Below, in pieces: positions 63,191 through 64,000 of a DNA stretch of 64,000 nt (the stretch's first letter is position 1; the number at the start of each line of letters is the position of its first letter). The DNA lies in contig OY987299.1 of assembly GCA_963920635.1 (NCBI GenBank), positions 115,321,373-115,385,372 on the forward strand. The letters are read 5' to 3'. The position numbers and the translations under genes are program-made. The stretch is from Pseudeuparius sepicola (Eukaryota > Arthropoda > Insecta > Coleoptera > Anthribidae). A model generated the notes under the pieces. It was not told the origin of the DNA. It ran no database searches and saw only the letters and a program-made list of their open reading frames with translations.

Positions 63191-64000
63191 GATAAGGAAA
63201 AGCAATAACCGAATAATAACGAAATTCGATAAGATAATATCGATTATAATAACGGTAGATGTTTATTTGCTGCACTGCCACCAAGACACACCTATAAATT
63301 CCGAGATAGGTGTGGAAGGAAACTTTTTTATCGCATTTCTTAGATTAAAAACGAAATCGAAGAAAAAAATAGAACCCCACACCTGACACCACAACGAAAA
63401 CTACAAAATTTGTAGTTTCCGTACAGTTTTTGATGAACTATCGTTGAAAAAACTCAGAGATGGTTACTATTAGAAAAACTGTATTTAAACCCAAGTTATA
63501 TCGATTTTCACTGTTCGTATCAAAGCCGGTTTTCCACAAAATGGACTATATTATGATCTCAGACTAATGAATAAAGGGGACACCGCATTATAGCGTCTTT
63601 ATACAGATGTAAACAGTAAGCTGAATCTTCTCACTTTATGAAAGAGATAAATGTATTTACAAATACTACCTATGGAACGAAATATTCTCATTTTTCACTT
63701 TAGAGGAAAGACACTTGCACTTTATGCACCTTTTTACCATTTTTTAAATATTTTAAACTTGGAACCGCACGAAAAACTCTGACACAGTCAAGCAAGCATC
63801 TGCCTTGCTAACTTGATGCAAGCGCCATCTCTTTAGCCAGAAAGAAAATAAACAGGGGTGGACGAAAAGTTATGATTTCTTGGTTAAATACTAGCACTCC
63901 ACGATGTACTAAACTCATCGACACGACACGACACGAAAATGCACTGATATGACACTATGCCTTATTCATAAATCATAGTCATAGTTTACCCGAAGATCCA
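63191..64000. other. No gene recognised
   Basis: AT-rich. The short string CCCCACACCTGACACCA at about 63374 also occurs at about 645, without further similarity. Nothing else seen. Confidence 0.4.

Noticed and set aside
62680..63284. Overlapping frames of 124 and 144 codons
   Set aside because: Long because of high GC; no recognisable protein on either strand.

Overview
The window reads as AT-rich nuclear DNA of an insect (order not determinable from sequence alone). The only host gene I can identify is on the minus strand at the left edge. Two exons, 2418-2513 and 319-534, with clean splice sites and phase-0 joints, match the microtubule minus-end protein Patronin/CAMSAP. Everything to their right would then be upstream of that gene, most simply a very large 5' intron or upstream region, and it is filled with mobile DNA. 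A GC-rich block at 62740-63190 could be a promoter or first-exon region, but I could not show that.

Region by region: 1-2.5 kb holds the Patronin exons with a decayed LINE between them. 2.5-18.9 kb is gene-poor, with several inverted-repeat elements, including a 496-bp MITE with a GATCAA duplication and a Tc1-like deletion derivative at 8474-9948. At 18914-29676 there is a nest of elements: a hAT-like element with 8-bp duplication GCTTCTTT, carrying a dead Tc1/mariner copy (19777-21485) and a young gypsy/errantivirus (21730-29305). The errantivirus has 169-bp LTRs differing at one base, a CGCT duplication, a tRNA-Ser-type primer site, gag, pol in the -1 frame, and an env gene that seems to get its signal peptide by splicing from a leader exon. 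Its RNase H lacks one conserved aspartate. A mariner deletion derivative lies at 31080-31978.

The main object is a Maverick/Polinton (adintovirus-like) element at 34616-55005: 20,390 bp, 507-bp terminal inverted repeats, AG...CT ends and a 6-bp duplication AGCCTA. It is itself nested inside a small Tc1-type element (34059-55183). It encodes a full virion-morphogenesis set: penton-like and hexon-like jelly-roll capsid proteins, FtsK/HerA-type packaging ATPase, adenovirus-type cysteine protease, and a phospholipase A2/pX-like core protein. It also encodes a DDE integrase with chromodomain, two tandem fibre-like proteins, a membrane protein and a BIR-RING IAP. Its protein-primed DNA polymerase B is reduced to the C-terminal part, so this copy probably cannot replicate without help.

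Less expected cargo in the Polinton: a 70-aa CHHC zinc-finger protein resembling the fingers of U11-48K/GTSF1; a four-exon spliced gene for a basic coiled-coil protein whose first intron holds a ~381-bp higher-order tandem array; an A AAA AAC frameshift-type heptamer where the PLA2/pX gene meets an ATG-less protease frame; and a small possibly OB-fold protein encoded in both terminal repeats. Several Polinton genes have a TATA box about 29-30 bp upstream of an arthropod-type TCAGT initiator, indicating host RNA polymerase II transcription.

From 55 to 64 kb there are dispersed repeats, a 195-bp foldback, a foldback with tRNA-like arms split by an R4/Dong-type LINE fragment at (ATT)n, a SINE, and the GC-rich block.
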